This document shows, one piece after another, positions 10,869-23,953 of a stretch of 64,000 bases of DNA; the first letter of the stretch is position 1, and every line of letters begins with the position of its first letter. Location: assembly GCA_037903475.1 (NCBI GenBank), contig JBAJFG010000545.1, forward strand, positions 1,922,001 to 1,986,000, in the 5' to 3' direction. The translations under genes were made by a program, and so were the position numbers. Below the pieces are notes generated by a model. It worked only from the letters and a program-made list of their open reading frames with translations, was not told the DNA's origin and searched no databases. Source of the DNA: Ancylostoma caninum. Its lineage: Eukaryota; Nematoda; Chromadorea; Rhabditida; Ancylostomatidae.

Positions 10869-12065
10869 GATGTATATGCACATTAGCATGTTACATTGAT
10901 GATGTGCGGCGGTCGGGAAAGGCTTGGGGAAAAGAATGACGTCGGCGCAGAAAAGGTCACGAAAAGTTGATCGGTATTTTGAAAGTAGACTTATTATTAG
11001 TTAGTTTTTAGTCTGAATAATTGGAATGAATGTCTGAGAATAAGAAAAAAAACCCCTGCAGAATAATTGTTTTTCGATCATTTTTTTGCGAACCCATTCT
11101 CAGAGGACAAGTGGCGGTAAACGCTAAGAAGGAAAGAGAAAGGATGTTTATGATTGCGAGCAAGCATTAGTATAATACAATAAAATTGATACTTATTGCT
11201 GTTGCGAATACAAAAGCGGATGCCTCTTTCCACGATTATGTAAGTAGGCGGGAGGAGCGTACACTGCCGAGACTTCCCCTACGAGGGAACAGTTTTAGCT
11301 TGAAAATTGTAAAGGTATATGACAAGAAGACTTCAGACATTTTACTTCATGGTTAGAATGGAATTCAAGATGGAAACTTGAAGAAAGTTCTGCTTCTCAC
11401 AACGCTTTCCAAAATTCCTTTCAATTTATTGCTTCGTATCTTTTTCTTAAAATTTAAACCATACAAAAGACAGCTAACTAGTTTATGCAAAACTGAATTT
11501 CGGGTCATAGGAAAGCGAGGAATCGGAGGAAAATGTAGAACAAACTCTGAACACCTAAACGCTCTCTTTCATAGAATTTCTTCGCCCAGATTTTTCTGGA
11601 GAGATTCGGAGCACTGTCCATCATTGACGAAGTGCAAAAGGCGAATGAATCAAATAATTTTTCCAAAGCTGCGGGATGCATATTATGTCTAGACCGAAAT
11701 AGCTAATCTCAATAATCAGTTTAAGGAGAATAATCGTGCCAGTTCTCACTTTTATTGAAATCAGTGGCTTCAATTATATGAGCGGCATAGTCATACCTGC
11801 TTTTGTCAGTAACAAGGGTATTTATTAAGTTTGTATGTTGTTTTCAGTTTCGACTCAGGCTTGTTCTTCGCTTAGATAATTGCCATATAAAAGAAGCAAG
11901 GAAAATTATAGGAGTTCTCCCTTGGAAAACTATATTTATCGGAAAGCTTGGAACATACATGATATTCAGGACAGAATAAAGATCGAACAACTCAAATCAT
12001 TTAATTATTCATGCAGGACCAGAACAGAAGAATTCAAATTTCCAAAAAAAGAGAAAGACCTAAAT

Positions 12066-12195
12066 GCCTTATCATTCCTGAGGGGTTGTATTGCTCCCTC
12101 TTTTTCCAAAATCCGAACTATTGACTTATATATAGGAAATCGAATTCTCCAATTTGGAATAAATCGATAAGTATCTAATGCGTAGTTCGGTCCCA
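12066..12195 (+). repeat. Direct repeat pair, unit 1
   Basis: This unit (GGGGTTGTATTGCTCCCTCT ... GGAATAAATCGATAAGTATC ... TAGTTCGGTCC) recurs with substitutions at 12622-12735. No coding signal is shared between the units. Confidence 0.5.
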
Positions 12196-12621
12196 ACTGT
12201 AGCTGCCACTAAACGTACGGCAGAATATATGCACCACAAAACCAAAACATGCGAAACACCCCTAACAGGAACCCTTCCCACCAACAACGGTCCAAGGAGC
12301 TTAACAGCGTCCCTCTCCATAGCCTCTGATATACTGGGCAGGAAAGAGGAAAAACATTACAATCATTTAAAATTCTGAAAATCCAGAAGAAAATTCCTAG
12401 AGTTTTAGAAGGAGCAGGAATCTATAGAGCTAAACTTTTTATGATCACAGAATCACCCGCTGGTTTCAGAAACCATTTTTTAGAAAATATTCCACACCAA
12501 CCCATTGGTAAGGCGTAGCTCAACCAATTTGTTGTCCTCATTGCTTTGATCCCCTGCATTTAAACATCAGACGAAGCCGGAATTTTACAGTAAATCCATG
12601 AATCCACCCCCCCCCCCTACC

Positions 12622-12735
12622 GTCCCTGTCATTTCTAGAGGACTGTATTGCCCCTCTCTTTCAAACATCATTCGAAGTCGAATTTTCAAATTTCGAATAA
12701 ATCGATAGCTATATAATGTATTATTCGGTCCTAAG
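12622..12735 (+). repeat. Direct repeat pair, unit 2
   Basis: This is the diverged second unit (AGGACTGTATTGCCCCTCTC ... CGAATAAATCGATAGCTATA ... TATTCGGTCC) about 550 bp downstream of the first. Confidence 0.5.
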
Positions 12736-13269
12736 CAAAGCGTTCATCCGCAGCACGCTGTCCTAATGTGAAATTGGAATAGTTGGAGTCATTTCATCAA
12801 CGTATCCATAGTGCTGAGGGCCGCCGTTGTACACAAAAACAGCTCCAGGACAACTCGTATGGAGAAAGAAGACATAGTGGAGCAATAATTTATCAGTTAC
12901 TTCAAAAAGCCGTCCTGCATACCTTTTAACCCCCTGTCACAGGGGGAAATGTTCACCTGAGTCGATAACTCCTCCGCAAATGATCGCTACCGTATCTAAC
13001 TCCATTAACGACGCACGTAGCGTCCCAGTTACTGGCAAAGTGGAGATTAAAAGGTTATTCGAATTGAGTAGTGAAAAACTTCTGACGATGGGTAATGTGA
13101 CGCACAGCCTGTAACTGATAACAGGGAATCGATGGGAATCGATTGGCTGGGGTGATGGAGAGGGAAGAAAGAGGAGAAAAAGAGAGAAATTGGTGGGAGC
13201 AGAGATCTCCAGGGTGGAGAACTGATCGCTGCTGTTCCCAAGGCTTCGGAAGCAATGATCGTGGAATTC

Positions 13270-13690
13270 CATAAGGATTCGTCCAGGATTCGCGGTGGGT
13301 GACGGCGCGGCGGCGGGCGCCCCGGCGACGTCCACCACGCGCATCCACCACACACACCACGTTCCCACGCCCCTCGGCGGCACTCTCCTTGCCTAGCGCG
13401 TTATTTCGGCCCCGTCTGCGGCCCCGCCCCCCGGTTGAACGTAGCGCGCGTTACAGAAATTCTTTGCCGCCATTCCACGCATTCCTCGCGGTTGCTTCGT
13501 TTTCGCCGGTTTTCACACACCCCGCACACACACACTATCGGTCCTCGCCAATTGGGCGGAGCTTGTTCGGCACGACCTGCACGTTCTTCCGGACCCAGAG
13601 AGAGACGAGAACTCGAACAACTCACTCTCAACGCAAACACAACTCCGGACTGTGAAAGTTTGCGCTGACCATTGAGCGGTTAAAGAAAGG
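13270..13690 (+). promoter_or_regulatory. GC-rich island, candidate promoter or 5' exon
   Basis: Composition rises sharply over the AT-rich surroundings, with many CpGs and C-rich runs. At the end a donor-like junction is visible (AAAGAAAG/GTATGG at about 13688). Long open frames on both strands here come from the composition. It lies 13 kb upstream of the TEAD-type gene in the same direction and might be a distal promoter with a non-coding first exon. This is inference only. Confidence 0.3.
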
Positions 13691-14699
13691 TATGGTTCAT
13701 GAGACGTTTGTTTGGTGTGGTTCAGCTCGTTTCGGCGCTGTAGACAGCTCCAGTAAGTAGGGGTGGGTTAGCCCTTCACCTAAGGGTTAATGCCATCTCT
13801 CTAGGATCTATTTGTCAGGATATGCACCTGCAGTGGGGTACAGGGGTAAACGTGCGCGTTAAAAATAAGATAATCTTCAGTATAATTCATATACTTGCTA
13901 GCTGGACTTGCGAACTGAAACTACCACATGTTGGAGCCTTGGATAGCGTTTGCGAACCTTATTTTGGCACTATTTAGGCTACAAGGTTTTAATGCCTCAG
14001 AAGTGAGCTTTTTGGGAATAAAGAGTTGCAATTTTTTGAAAGAAAATTTTCGACTCCTTCCGTGGATTTAAAAAAATCAGCAATCGGAATAGAGGTCCTC
14101 GAACTTCCTTTCCACTCTACAGAAATAGGCTTCGCCTTTCACAGATCTGTCGTTTTTTTATTCCTCATCTTATCTTGAAACTTATATTCGCATTATGTTT
14201 CTGTGCACATTATTATTTTACTGTTTGAACATTTCGCCTTGGATTTTTAGTATTCCGATTAGGCTGTTATAAAGACACTAATTTGCCCTTTAATGGGTAT
14301 CATCAATCGTTTTTAGTCTAATTTCTTGGAACGCCTCCTCTCTGAAGACAATCCAAGCCTATGATGCTTGTTTCTGTGCCCTTGCTGCTTCTGAAATGAG
14401 GCGTTGAATCATCCCAAATATTCGGGAAATCTTAGACATCACGAAGTCATCGTAACTATCCAGAATTCTTCCTTTCTCCCCCTCTTTCCTGATTTTTTTA
14501 CGCTGCGGTCCTGCTAATTCAGCTGCATCCTTCACTGAGCTCTGTATCTGCTGGTCTGTGTATGAATACGCGCGAAACAAGTTCCGACGTCTTGGTTGTC
14601 GTCGCGGAAAATCAATTGATCGATCGACACCCAGTCTCTTATCTCTGCTGATCCTCATCGATCGCTCTTCACCCAATCAATGCCGACGATTTCGCTGCT

Positions 14700-15290
14700 G
14701 AACACTAATCAATACGCGTCAATTATGGAGCGACGACGCGGTGGTGAGGTCGAGTAATTCGTGCTGGAAAACCATCTGCTCGACGCGCGCGCGCCACCGC
14801 ACACAAAAGCGGCTGCGCTGGGGGTGCGCGCGTTGACCGTGCGGACCGGCGGCTGCGCGTCCTGGATCCGCGTACACTCTGCGTAGCGTCTGGCCTTGTA
14901 GAGAGAGAGATGTGCGCCTGAAGGTCACCCGCTCCTTATCTCGTCGTCGTCTTTCCGCCGTATCCGTCGAGGAGTCGCTGCCGCCGTGTCGCGCTCCTCT
15001 TCGAGAATCGCACTCTCTGACGGCTGCGTATCCGTCGCTGAGTCACATGTTTTCGGGCGCCGCGTTATCAGTTCGAAACACAGCGCCATTGTTCGGACGT
15101 TTGTTGCCAGTCGGCCTACACCAGGCAGCCAGCCGGTTAGCTGAGTATCACAACGGCACCGGGCACACGTAAGCAGCGAAATGTGCTGGTGGTCAAGCAG
15201 CCGCTGGCGGTCAGCCCGTGCTGCACTGTCAAATTGTTTTTTGAGGAGCTATAGACCTGGCCGGGGCGGGGGGTGGGGGGGGGGAAGTCG
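14700..15290. promoter_or_regulatory. GC/CpG-rich island with G-run
   Basis: A second CpG-rich stretch, ending in a G-rich tract around 15261-15285 that could form a quadruplex. There are no convincing splice partners and no recognised coding exon; open frames are compositional. Confidence 0.25.
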
Positions 15291-15784
15291 TCAAAACCCT
15301 TTGGCGTGCGGACACTCTGTAACCGCAGCCGTAAAGTTCAACATCAGTAGCGGGATTCAGGGATCTAGGATCCAGGCTAATGGCGAATGGAAGAGTTTCT
15401 GGGGAAAATTGGTGGATTTGGTGTTCTCCCCACTATCGCCTGCCGGGCAAGTTTCTATGTTTAGGTTTGGGTAAAAAAAAACACTGTGGCTTGATTTACC
15501 AATAGATTACAGAGCTCGTTTGGTGGATCCTTGCCGTAGGGAAAGAAGAACCCCACTGTATTTATTTCATCTGAGTATTCCATGGGTATTCTATCCAATT
15601 CAGGACTTTTCTTAGTACTCTGTAACAAGTTCTAAGGCTGAATTGCAATTTCTCCATCAAGGCCAAATATAACCCTCGAGATTTTCACCGCCAAGTATTG
15701 TTGGGCAAACCTCACTTCTACCTACATATGTAAACCGATGTAAATCAGTCCTGATCTAAGCTAATTTCAATAGCTTCAGTGTCG

Positions 15785-15895
15785 GCATGCATCACTAGGA
15801 TTACCCAGGGTAAACGTGTTACCGGGGTTGTTGTGGAAGATACAAATCGAGATTGTGAACACGCTTAATCCAGGTATATCCAATGATGCATACCA
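15785..15895. mobile_element. MITE-like repeat (GATTACCC family)
   Basis: The left end is GCATCACTAGGATTACCCAG followed by GGTAAACGTGTTACC. The right end (CAGGTATATCCAATGATGC) is the inverted counterpart. Length about 110 bp, non-coding, same family as 50081-50188 and 39019-39126. Confidence 0.55.
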
Positions 15896-16299
15896 GCCAG
15901 GTAAATTCAGCTAGGTAATCCTCTGGAGTTACTTATTGCGTACATTTTCCGGCAGAACCGGTCTGTAGCTCAAATTTGGCCGGGAGCATCGGACAATCTG
16001 GAGTGCAGCACCTCGATTTCACTGGAGTGATAAATTTTCTGGATATTTGGAATTTCCGGGTTCCTACAGGGAAAATGGATACTGATAGGTTCAAATAACC
16101 TCATTTCTCCGTAATAAACAGCTGACCTGAAGCAGTGCGCAAATTTGAAAACCACAAGGTCACCTCTTAGGTAAATCCTGGTTTGATGGGCCTTTGCGAA
16201 TGACCCAGAAAAAGGCAGGAATTTTCCTCAGGAGTCTACTTCTTTATTACTCTACTGTTTACTGCTCCTTGGTTTTAAAGTAACCAACAGCATCGAGCA

Positions 16300-16800
16300 G
16301 ATCCTTCCGCCGTTTACAATTTAACGCACCAATAAAGCACTTCACAAAAACCGGCTGCAGGTAACGGTCACGCCGGCCGGCCGACCGCTTCGTGCTCGGG
16401 GCGCGGCGTGGTTGATCAAAGGCGCCGCTGGCGTGCACTAAGTGCGCCATAATATCGTGCAGTTTTCTTTATTGTTTAATGAACGGGGCGATGACGCGGC
16501 GCGCCGGCGGTGCTTATCTCTACGACTGTCAATAATAGCGCGACAATACAGTAATTGATTACAGTACTTCCGCCCCCCGGAAAGGTGCTGGTGGCGGCGG
16601 CGGCGTCGTATCAGCCGCGCGCGCGATCCAACGTCGTTTGCGCGTTCGTTCGTTCGTTGTTTCATCGTTGCTGGTCGCGCGGTCAGCAGAGAATGATTCA
16701 TTGACATCGAGGCTTTCCTGGTGTAATTGTTAGGCGAAACTAGTCGAATACGACACACAGAGACTGACTGACTGCGAGAAAACTAGTCCACATCAAGGTA
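16300..16800. promoter_or_regulatory. CpG-rich stretch ending in a donor-like site
   Basis: A GC-rich region with GCGC/CCGG clusters is followed by CACATCAAG/GTAAAC at about 16798, which resembles the end of a non-coding 5' exon on the plus strand. No protein signal is seen on either strand. It may be an alternative first exon of the downstream TEAD-type gene. Confidence 0.25.
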
Positions 16801-17453
16801 AACCTATTCAGTAATACCGTATGCCGCAACAGGTCACGGTATTCGGGTAACGGCGCTGTGTGATTGACTTCTTGGACTTGAAATTAATGCAGTTCCATTT
16901 GGAAATTGTGGGTAAAGTCTATCGGTCTGCTTGAATCTGGTGAAAAAGGTGTATCCAAGCAATAAGTGGTCTATGATGAGACGATTCGGGAAAAATAGAG
17001 ATCTCTGGTAACGACTTTTTTCTCTTTTCTTCTGATTTCTGATGATGACTTCTTCGAAATGTGACGATGGAAAAATAGATGATGTTGTATTTTATGATAA
17101 TTTACGTCATAAAATAAAATAAAATTAAGGCATAAAATACCGAAAGCTAACCGAAATAAAGTTTATACGGAGAGCTTCAAAAAATCAAAATGGTGATTTC
17201 CAAACAGCTATAATAATACATTTAAATCAACGTCAATTTCTGGAAGAAATATTTTCTTATAGATTCTGTTCGAGATCAAATTCGCTTGTAATGTCCAGAA
17301 ATCCCATTCATTCAAATCCAGTAAAGCTGCTAGGAATTCCATAACCTTCAAGGCAACAGCCAGAGCGGGCGGACCCATGGGCTCTCCTTGGACTACGAGG
17401 CGTATTTTATGGAAGCAATCCAAGATGCAGACTTCTAGCGGGATTCCGGCGCA

Positions 17454-17598
17454 TATAGTGTGTTTCACCGAGGAGCGTAGTTGTAAAGATGTTAGAGAAG
17501 GAGAGAACGCGAGAAATAGCGCAATATTCGGAGAGGCGGAAGAGAAATGCAGATCATAGGCGAAATCCTCAACTATCGTCGTCTTTGAAACGGACTAT
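17454..17598 (-). repeat. Dispersed repeat R, copy 3 (inverted)
   Basis: On the minus strand it reads ATAGTCCGTTTCAAAGACGA at one end and GAAACACACTATATGCGCC at the other, matching copies 1 and 2 through the middle. The minus-strand open frame beginning at 17468 starts inside this repeat, so that frame (17208-17468) is probably not an ordinary gene, although its peptide (for example EPMGPPALAVALKVMEFLAA) looks protein-like and could be part of a longer element. Confidence 0.6.
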
Positions 17599-17599
17599 A

Positions 17600-20300
17600 C
17601 ATGGTTTTTCTTAGAGTACTAGGGGTCCTGTGAAAAGTGGAAGGTGGAACTATTCCAGGATTTTCTTTTTTCTCTTTAAAATTTTGGTAGCTTATTACTT
17701 TGTGACACAACAACAAAATGTAATAGTAAAAGTGGGAGGATCTTCTGTTTTATGAACCTCTAGTGCAAAAGCGAATGTTATAACAACTCTACAGGTGCAA
17801 ATCACCCTTATTTTGAATCTTTCTGCGCAACTGGATGTTAGTTGTCTGGATTTCACATGATTCCGAGTTTTTTTTAAAATTTTCTCGACTCTACCACTTC
17901 CGCCGAAATATTCTTAAGGGTGTGCTACCAACCCTGAGCTCTCCCACTCGTACGAGTTTCCGTTTTTTTTTTGCCTTTTCATGCTTCCGTTCATACACGA
18001 GGACGCATGAGCAGCCCGTTCACTCGCTATATTAATAACACTTTTTACAAACATTTGTGAAACTCGACCGGCTCTCCTTTTTTTTCACCGCCATCGATTT
18101 TTTGTCTTATTCCTGTTATGTTCCACTCATCACACCGTGGTGTCACACTCGCTATGCTGCAAGCGAAACTCTTCTGAAGAAGCCTCTCTTTCCTGGAACA
18201 TCGTCGTTTTTCCCCCCAGCTGGTGTCACATCTCGCTCCGACCCTCTCTCCCCTTCGCTGCTGCTGCTCTCTGGATGATTGTACTGGTAATAGCTGATCG
18301 CTGTCGTCATGTTATCTATGAGTTGTCCGCAATGCGATACCACTAGTCAGCTGTTGTTTGAGAACGGAAAGAGTACACTCGTATATCTGGTCGTTTCTAC
18401 TTTGTTTTAAGCCAGTTATTCCTTGTTATTACCAACTTTTACTAGCACCTTTACTGGGGAGTTTTAGCTGACTCTATAGACTGTGGGGATGCATTTGTGG
18501 TGCATGCTGCCGTCGCGACAAGAACACCAACGACGTCCAGTTCTTTGTAGCTGGGGAAGCTCGGCGAAATGGCTTCCGATGCCGGTGGTAGTTGATCAGA
18601 CTGCGAAAGCTGGATGCGAACAGGGTCGCTATGGGTAGGGACGGGTTCTGCGCTTCTTACCGTGTCCAGACGGGTGTCATAATAACATGCAAACCCTCAG
18701 GCCCTCTGGAGTTGTTGGGGTACATTATGGCATATTTTGCCTCATCCAGTGACTATAATACTACGGATAGTTCATTGAGCTTGACCTCCCAGGGCATTTC
18801 TTGCTTTTTGTTGCTTCTTTTTCAATGATTCTGATTACGCGTATCATTTTCTGTTTTTTCAAGATCTTCAGGGTTTGAACTCAAAAAAAAAAAACTGAGG
18901 AAGAAAAGCAGAACTAGTGGAGAAACCAGCGAACGCGTTCTGGAATCTCTCTTTCTTCTTCATGTTGAAAAAATTTGGATTTAGTCGCTGGATCTGAATT
19001 ATTCTGAATGTACGTCTCACTTCTATTATTTTTGCAAGAATTTCTTGAAATATGATGTATTTTTGCAAAATTAAAACTAAAGAAAAGAGCTGGGATGTAT
19101 GCGAGCACAAAAGACCAATTTAAACAAGCAACCTCTGTATTTAGTCGGCTTTAACTCCCGCTAACCATTTTGAACACTAAATCACTCCAAATTCTACTAA
19201 TCTGGCGATCTGGGATGTAACCAACGTGATTTCAATCGCTGTTTGTGAATAGATCTGTTTTTAACACGAATAAGGAATCGTACATACATATCTTTGCATG
19301 GCAAGATAAAATGCAACTAATCTGAAGACATAAGTTGGGATCTTTCCCGATTTCCTGAATTTTTTTTTTGACTTACTCACTTCGCCTTACCAACTTCATC
19401 TGCTGACAGTTTGCATTCATATCGACCCATACTCTATAAAGTCAGCACGGAGGGGGTAGGAAGGTTGATTTTATAATAACTGTGGCTTTTTTTTTATCGT
19501 GTAGTAATTGAAGATCAAAACAGTGACGACAACAAATTCGTTTAGTGGCGCATTACCAATGGTTCTTCTACTTATTACTCATTTTTAAAGTATACTATTA
19601 TATTATTTTTACATTGCAATATTATATGCTATTATTTCATGTTATTTATTTTGTTTTTTGTTTTTTTTTCCGAAACCTGCAGGTGATTCTGCGGTCATAA
19701 GAAAATATTGATCTATGGATTCCTGGTCGTCCTTGAAAGTTTAAATAATCCTAATATTTTCCTGTTTCTTATCCAATACATCAGAAGCTGTTGAGAGGGG
19801 TGGTGCTACGTAGATTTTACTCGTTCCGGAATTGTGTCGGTACGGCTCAGTGTGAACCATACTTAGGGCCGAATAGCTCATTAAATGGACTTTCTATTAT
19901 TGTACAAAATTCGAAAATTCGGTTTCAAACAAGTCTACAGATCAGATGTTCGAAAGAGGTGGAGCAGTACAATCCTTCAGGAACGATAAGAAGGCATTCG
20001 GATTTTTCTACCTTTTGAACACTCGAAATCTTTGGATCTAGTCCTGAATGAATAAGTGAATGATTTGAATAATTCGGTTTTCTTTCAGTCCTAAGTATAG
20101 TGGCAAAATAAGATCCAAAAATTGGAATTACAACTAGTTCACCCATTCCTCCAAGTCTCATCCTTATTTTTTTCCCTCGTAACTGGGATGTCCTCCCAAA
20201 ATGGCTAGACTGGTCATTTTCATTTCATCTCAACGTTAATCTTGGTCACCTGACCGATCGCTTCATCGTTGTGTCCTTTAAGTCCAGTAAATTTTGGCTA
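17600..20300. other. No supported gene
   Basis: Mostly AT-rich DNA with T-runs. Short open frames at 18057-18346 and 18592-18828 have no splice partners or recognisable motifs. I see nothing I can annotate. Confidence 0.4.
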
Positions 20301-20620
20301 TCTGCCACGTGCTTCCGCGTCTGCGTCTCGCGGCTCCTCAGTGTCGACAAGCGGTGAGGGGAACAACGCGCAGTCGTCTGCACTTGATTGCGAAAACCTG
20401 TTCTAATTGGGAAGAAAGACACTAAGTGCTAATGCATTGTGCATGTATCTGTGTATGTACCTAATACGGAACGGACGACATTGACGACAACCGCCACCGG
20501 TGGTTCGCCAGCTCCGCGCCAAGTGCAGCCCGTTCCGCTCCCCGCTTCGTGCAGCAGCGGCCTTTAAGGTTCCGGTACGCGAAAAAGTCGCAGTGTTTTG
20601 ATCAGAGCGCCTCTCGGCTC
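20300..20620. promoter_or_regulatory. CpG-rich stretch
   Basis: Locally GC-rich DNA (repeated CCGC/GCGC) set in AT-rich surroundings. It contains no recognised exon. It may be one of several promoter-like islands upstream of the TEAD-type gene. Confidence 0.2.
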
Positions 20621-21417
20621 AGCAGTTGCTGTGTAATAGTTGTTGCAGAGCGACGAGATGGCAGCGGAAAGTGCGCGAAAACTGTTCTTTCAACCGGCTG
20701 AGGAGTGGGGGATTTCGTTCTTTATTCTCTCCTCTGCAGAGTCGATATATCGATTGACTTTGGTATCGTTTGTGAATCACAGGAATTACGCACAGCTCTT
20801 CACCGCAAAACCTCAACAGAGATGACGTCACGGATTTCAACGGAATCCTCATCGAAAGGCCATCTGTTCGGTGGCACGTTTGTATCAGTTCGACTAATTG
20901 GCATATACTGGACTTCTTCCTGCGAAAAATTTGTCATCTGTTGCCTTTTCTGGATGCAGAAAAACAAACTTCCGATTGCGAAAATTGCTCAAAAAAGTCC
21001 TTTGAGCTGTTTCTCAATGGTTTCCTGAAGATAGCTGCAAGCAGCTACAAGGATCAGCAGGTGTTTTACTTTGTTAAAAATTAAGCAGATCGTATTTAAA
21101 CGGTCCATTAATCTCTGAGTAAGACTTTTTTGGTGCTTTAATATTTTTACGCTGAAACAAAAAAAAAAGAAAGAGAAACGAAAGAGAAACGCAGCGCTAG
21201 AGGAAAGATGGGAAGGGCTGAAGGATCTCCTGTTTCTTGGATACTTCAATTTTTCGAATCGGTTTCTGAACTTTTATTCGATCAATTAAATTGTCTACTC
21301 GACCATTCAAATTATCTGATTGTTCAGGATCAAATAGTCGAAGTCGATTAGAGATACGTATTACATTGTTTAGCACTATCATTAAAACCTCAGGAGTTCT
21401 CAGGTGCCACACACATA

Positions 21418-21680
21418 ACTGAGCTTACCCAGGGTAAGCTTGTTAGCCCTTCCCCCGTAAATTTACCTTCAATTTAAATCTAAATTTTATGCTTAACAGC
21501 TCTCGGATGCATCATTTTCACACATAGCAAAGGTGTCGGCGTGCTCAGTTTTACTGCTTACCTTGTACAAATCAACTGTATCCTCTTACTCGACGTTCTC
21601 TCATTCCAGCTGCTAACCATGAGCTACTGTGCCCATGGGTACGGAATTACCCATCCTCTGAATGATGCATCCAGGCCCAG
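21418..21680. mobile_element. MITE-like repeat (GATTACCC family), composite
   Basis: The left portion reads GAGCTTACCCAGGGTAAGCT, and the right portion reads GGAATTACCCATCC followed by GAATGATGCATCCAGGCCC. The right end matches 53130-53175. The 188-codon plus-strand open frame starting at 21541 begins inside this repeat, so its N terminus is not genic; the alternative frame 21662-21985 also starts in it. Confidence 0.5.
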
Positions 21681-22259
21681 AGCATCATATTATACTTACC
21701 ATGTACAGCTGTACCTTTCATGTCCGACCGCCTTGCTCCTTGAACCTATCCACGAAACTATACGAGTTTTCCACCTCACTCCTCAATTACCACTTGGTCA
21801 ATTTTTTAACCAGTGCCCTGATAATCGCTCCGTATTTCTATTTCGTCGAGGTCACCCAGTCACCGAGCAGCATTCTGCACGAATTCTCTGCACTTTATCA
21901 TGGACAACCTGCAACATCACCACTGAACCACACCCGTCAGCTGTCCGCTTTGCTACCGTTTCTAGATTTTCTCTCCGTATTGTAATGTTACGTTTATTTA
22001 AGAAAAACATTGGACACTGCATCTTTTCAACATATCGTAGTCAGTTCTGCATAAATAATTTTCAACAGTGCCGGTACGCAATTGCACACTGGTCATGGTT
22101 TGAATAAGAAGATCTTGATCCGTGCTACTCCTTACTTTAATCATTTCGTAACAGGTGACTGTAATTTTTCTTGGATTTTTCTGCATTACCTTCGCTGTCC
22201 ATCCTCTTTTTAGCGTCCGCAATTGCAGAACATTTGCGAGGTCGTACATTCTTTATATA

Positions 22260-23845
22260 ACATGTAATTAGAACCGTTTCTGAGGTATTTTTGCTTGAAT
22301 TCGTCGGCTCCGCGATGAGTCTGCAATTGCAGAATTTTAAGCGTTCTCGGATGTTTGCTGCAAGGTTTCTGAAATCGTAAAGTGGGTTATGGCTCCTATA
22401 ACAACCGGTGAATCTGCTAAGGAGCCAATACTTCCTTGTTAAAACATTTTATTATTATATTTACAAAGTTGAATCGGATTAAACAAATCAATTACTGGAT
22501 GTTGACTGAAATCAGACGACTAATTACTGAGTACAGCCACTACAATATAGCTTTTTACGTCCAACGCTACGTAGAGGACCGTATCTCACAATTGCGCGTC
22601 GAGTAGAGCACAAATTCTGCATTTGCGACCACTGCGTAGATCACTATGGCTTTTAAGGTCGACGCGATGCTACTTCTAAGGATCAGTGAATTTCTCTCAA
22701 CTTGAAATTACTACTTCACGTGCTTAGACATTTAGGTACACTCCCCGTGCCGCTTCTCTCCGAGGTTTTCGCGTCAGGACCAACATACTTGACGTCGCTG
22801 TAACTTTTGCTTTTATCGTAGCTGTGGATGTAGAGACGGCAGCAGAAAACAATACGGGCGATGAGTAGCGAACCGGTTGCACATTTATACCTGCACTTCC
22901 GTGCATGCAGATGCTGTAAGAATACGTCAATGATTTCTTGGCACGTAGATCAATACGTAGCGATCGATAATCCTTTTTTTTTGGTTTGCGGAAGATTAGG
23001 TTGTGTTAGGGTGACGAATTGGGGACAAGGGCGAGTTGAAGTTTTTCTTCAACGTTTCATCGGAGGCGCACATTTCGATGTTAAAAGGTGGACATCGTCC
23101 TGACACAGTCTAACATGGCATGGCGTCCTTGCGAAACGGGGGCTCATCTACGGTAGCGGCTTACCCTAGTGCTCGTTAAATGCTTGTGAGGACACATAGC
23201 ACTTGAGCGGGGTGAGCACCACCGTGTCCGTGTGTCAACAGCGGAGAACTGCTCAACAATCGGTCGAAAGTTAGACTAGTGTGCGTGTTCTGCCAGTGAT
23301 TTGCAGGTGTATTGCTGGTTTTCTCCAAATTCTCGTCGATCATCACCCCTGCGTCCGTTCCAAATTAATTCTCGATTTGAGGAAGCATTAGATGACTCAT
23401 CCATCTCCATTGCTTGACAAGAATTCATCGATCGCTTAGGCGCCTTGACACCACAGATCACTTTTGATCCAGCTAATCGATAGCTATGCACTGATATATT
23501 GATCGATTACAACGAAGGTGCGCAAGCATCAGCGGCGTGTAGGTGTGTGAGTATGTGTGTATGTATGTATGTGTGTGCGTGTGTTTTCTAACGTCAGCTG
23601 CTAAGTCTGCGCTGAGACGTGCAGATAGTGTGCAAAACAAGTAGACGCAGACCTAAGGGGTGTATTGGTTTAACCTGCTGCTGCCGTCTGCACGTAAGAA
23701 CTGCCACCACCTGCGCGGGCCCGTAAAAAAACTTCCCGACAGAACTGTCACCATAGATCGATACGCTTCACTGATGACGTCACGCCAGCAAATTCTGGCT
23801 GGGTTAAGCTTCGTTCAGTGCAGGGTAAAGAACGTTGTGCCTGGG
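22260..23845. other. No supported gene; GT-rich microsatellite at 23545-23583
   Basis: I find no exon chain here. A GTGT/GTAT-type purine-pyrimidine run occupies about 23545-23583. Open frames are short and lack splice partners. Confidence 0.45.
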
Positions 23846-23953
23846 TGCGTCATTGAGATTACTCAGGGTAAACGTGTTGACGCCGTGTTAATAATGGGTA
23901 AATTTATGTGGAAATGATACGTTTACCCTAGGTAATTTCAACTGTACATGCGG
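23846..23953. mobile_element. MITE-like repeat (GATTACCC family)
   Basis: The left end is GCGTCATTGAGATTACTCAG followed by GGTAAACGTGTTGACGCC. The right end is CGTTTACCCTAGGTAATTTC then AACTGTACATGCGG, its inverted counterpart. About 108 bp and non-coding. Confidence 0.6.

Noticed and set aside
12937..13668. Overlapping ORFs of 77-148 codons on both strands
   Set aside because: They sit in a GC-rich island where stop codons are rare; the peptides are Arg/Pro/Ser-rich and lack domains.
17208..17468. Reverse-transcriptase fragment (peptide with GEPMGPPALA)
   Set aside because: It superficially resembles the QG.P.GPL motif of retroelements, but neighbouring motifs such as YxDD are absent and the frame starts inside repeat R.
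21541..22107. 188-codon plus-strand ORF, the longest in the window
   Set aside because: Its first third is a GATTACCC-family repeat and no domain is visible in the rest; an overlapping frame is open as well.
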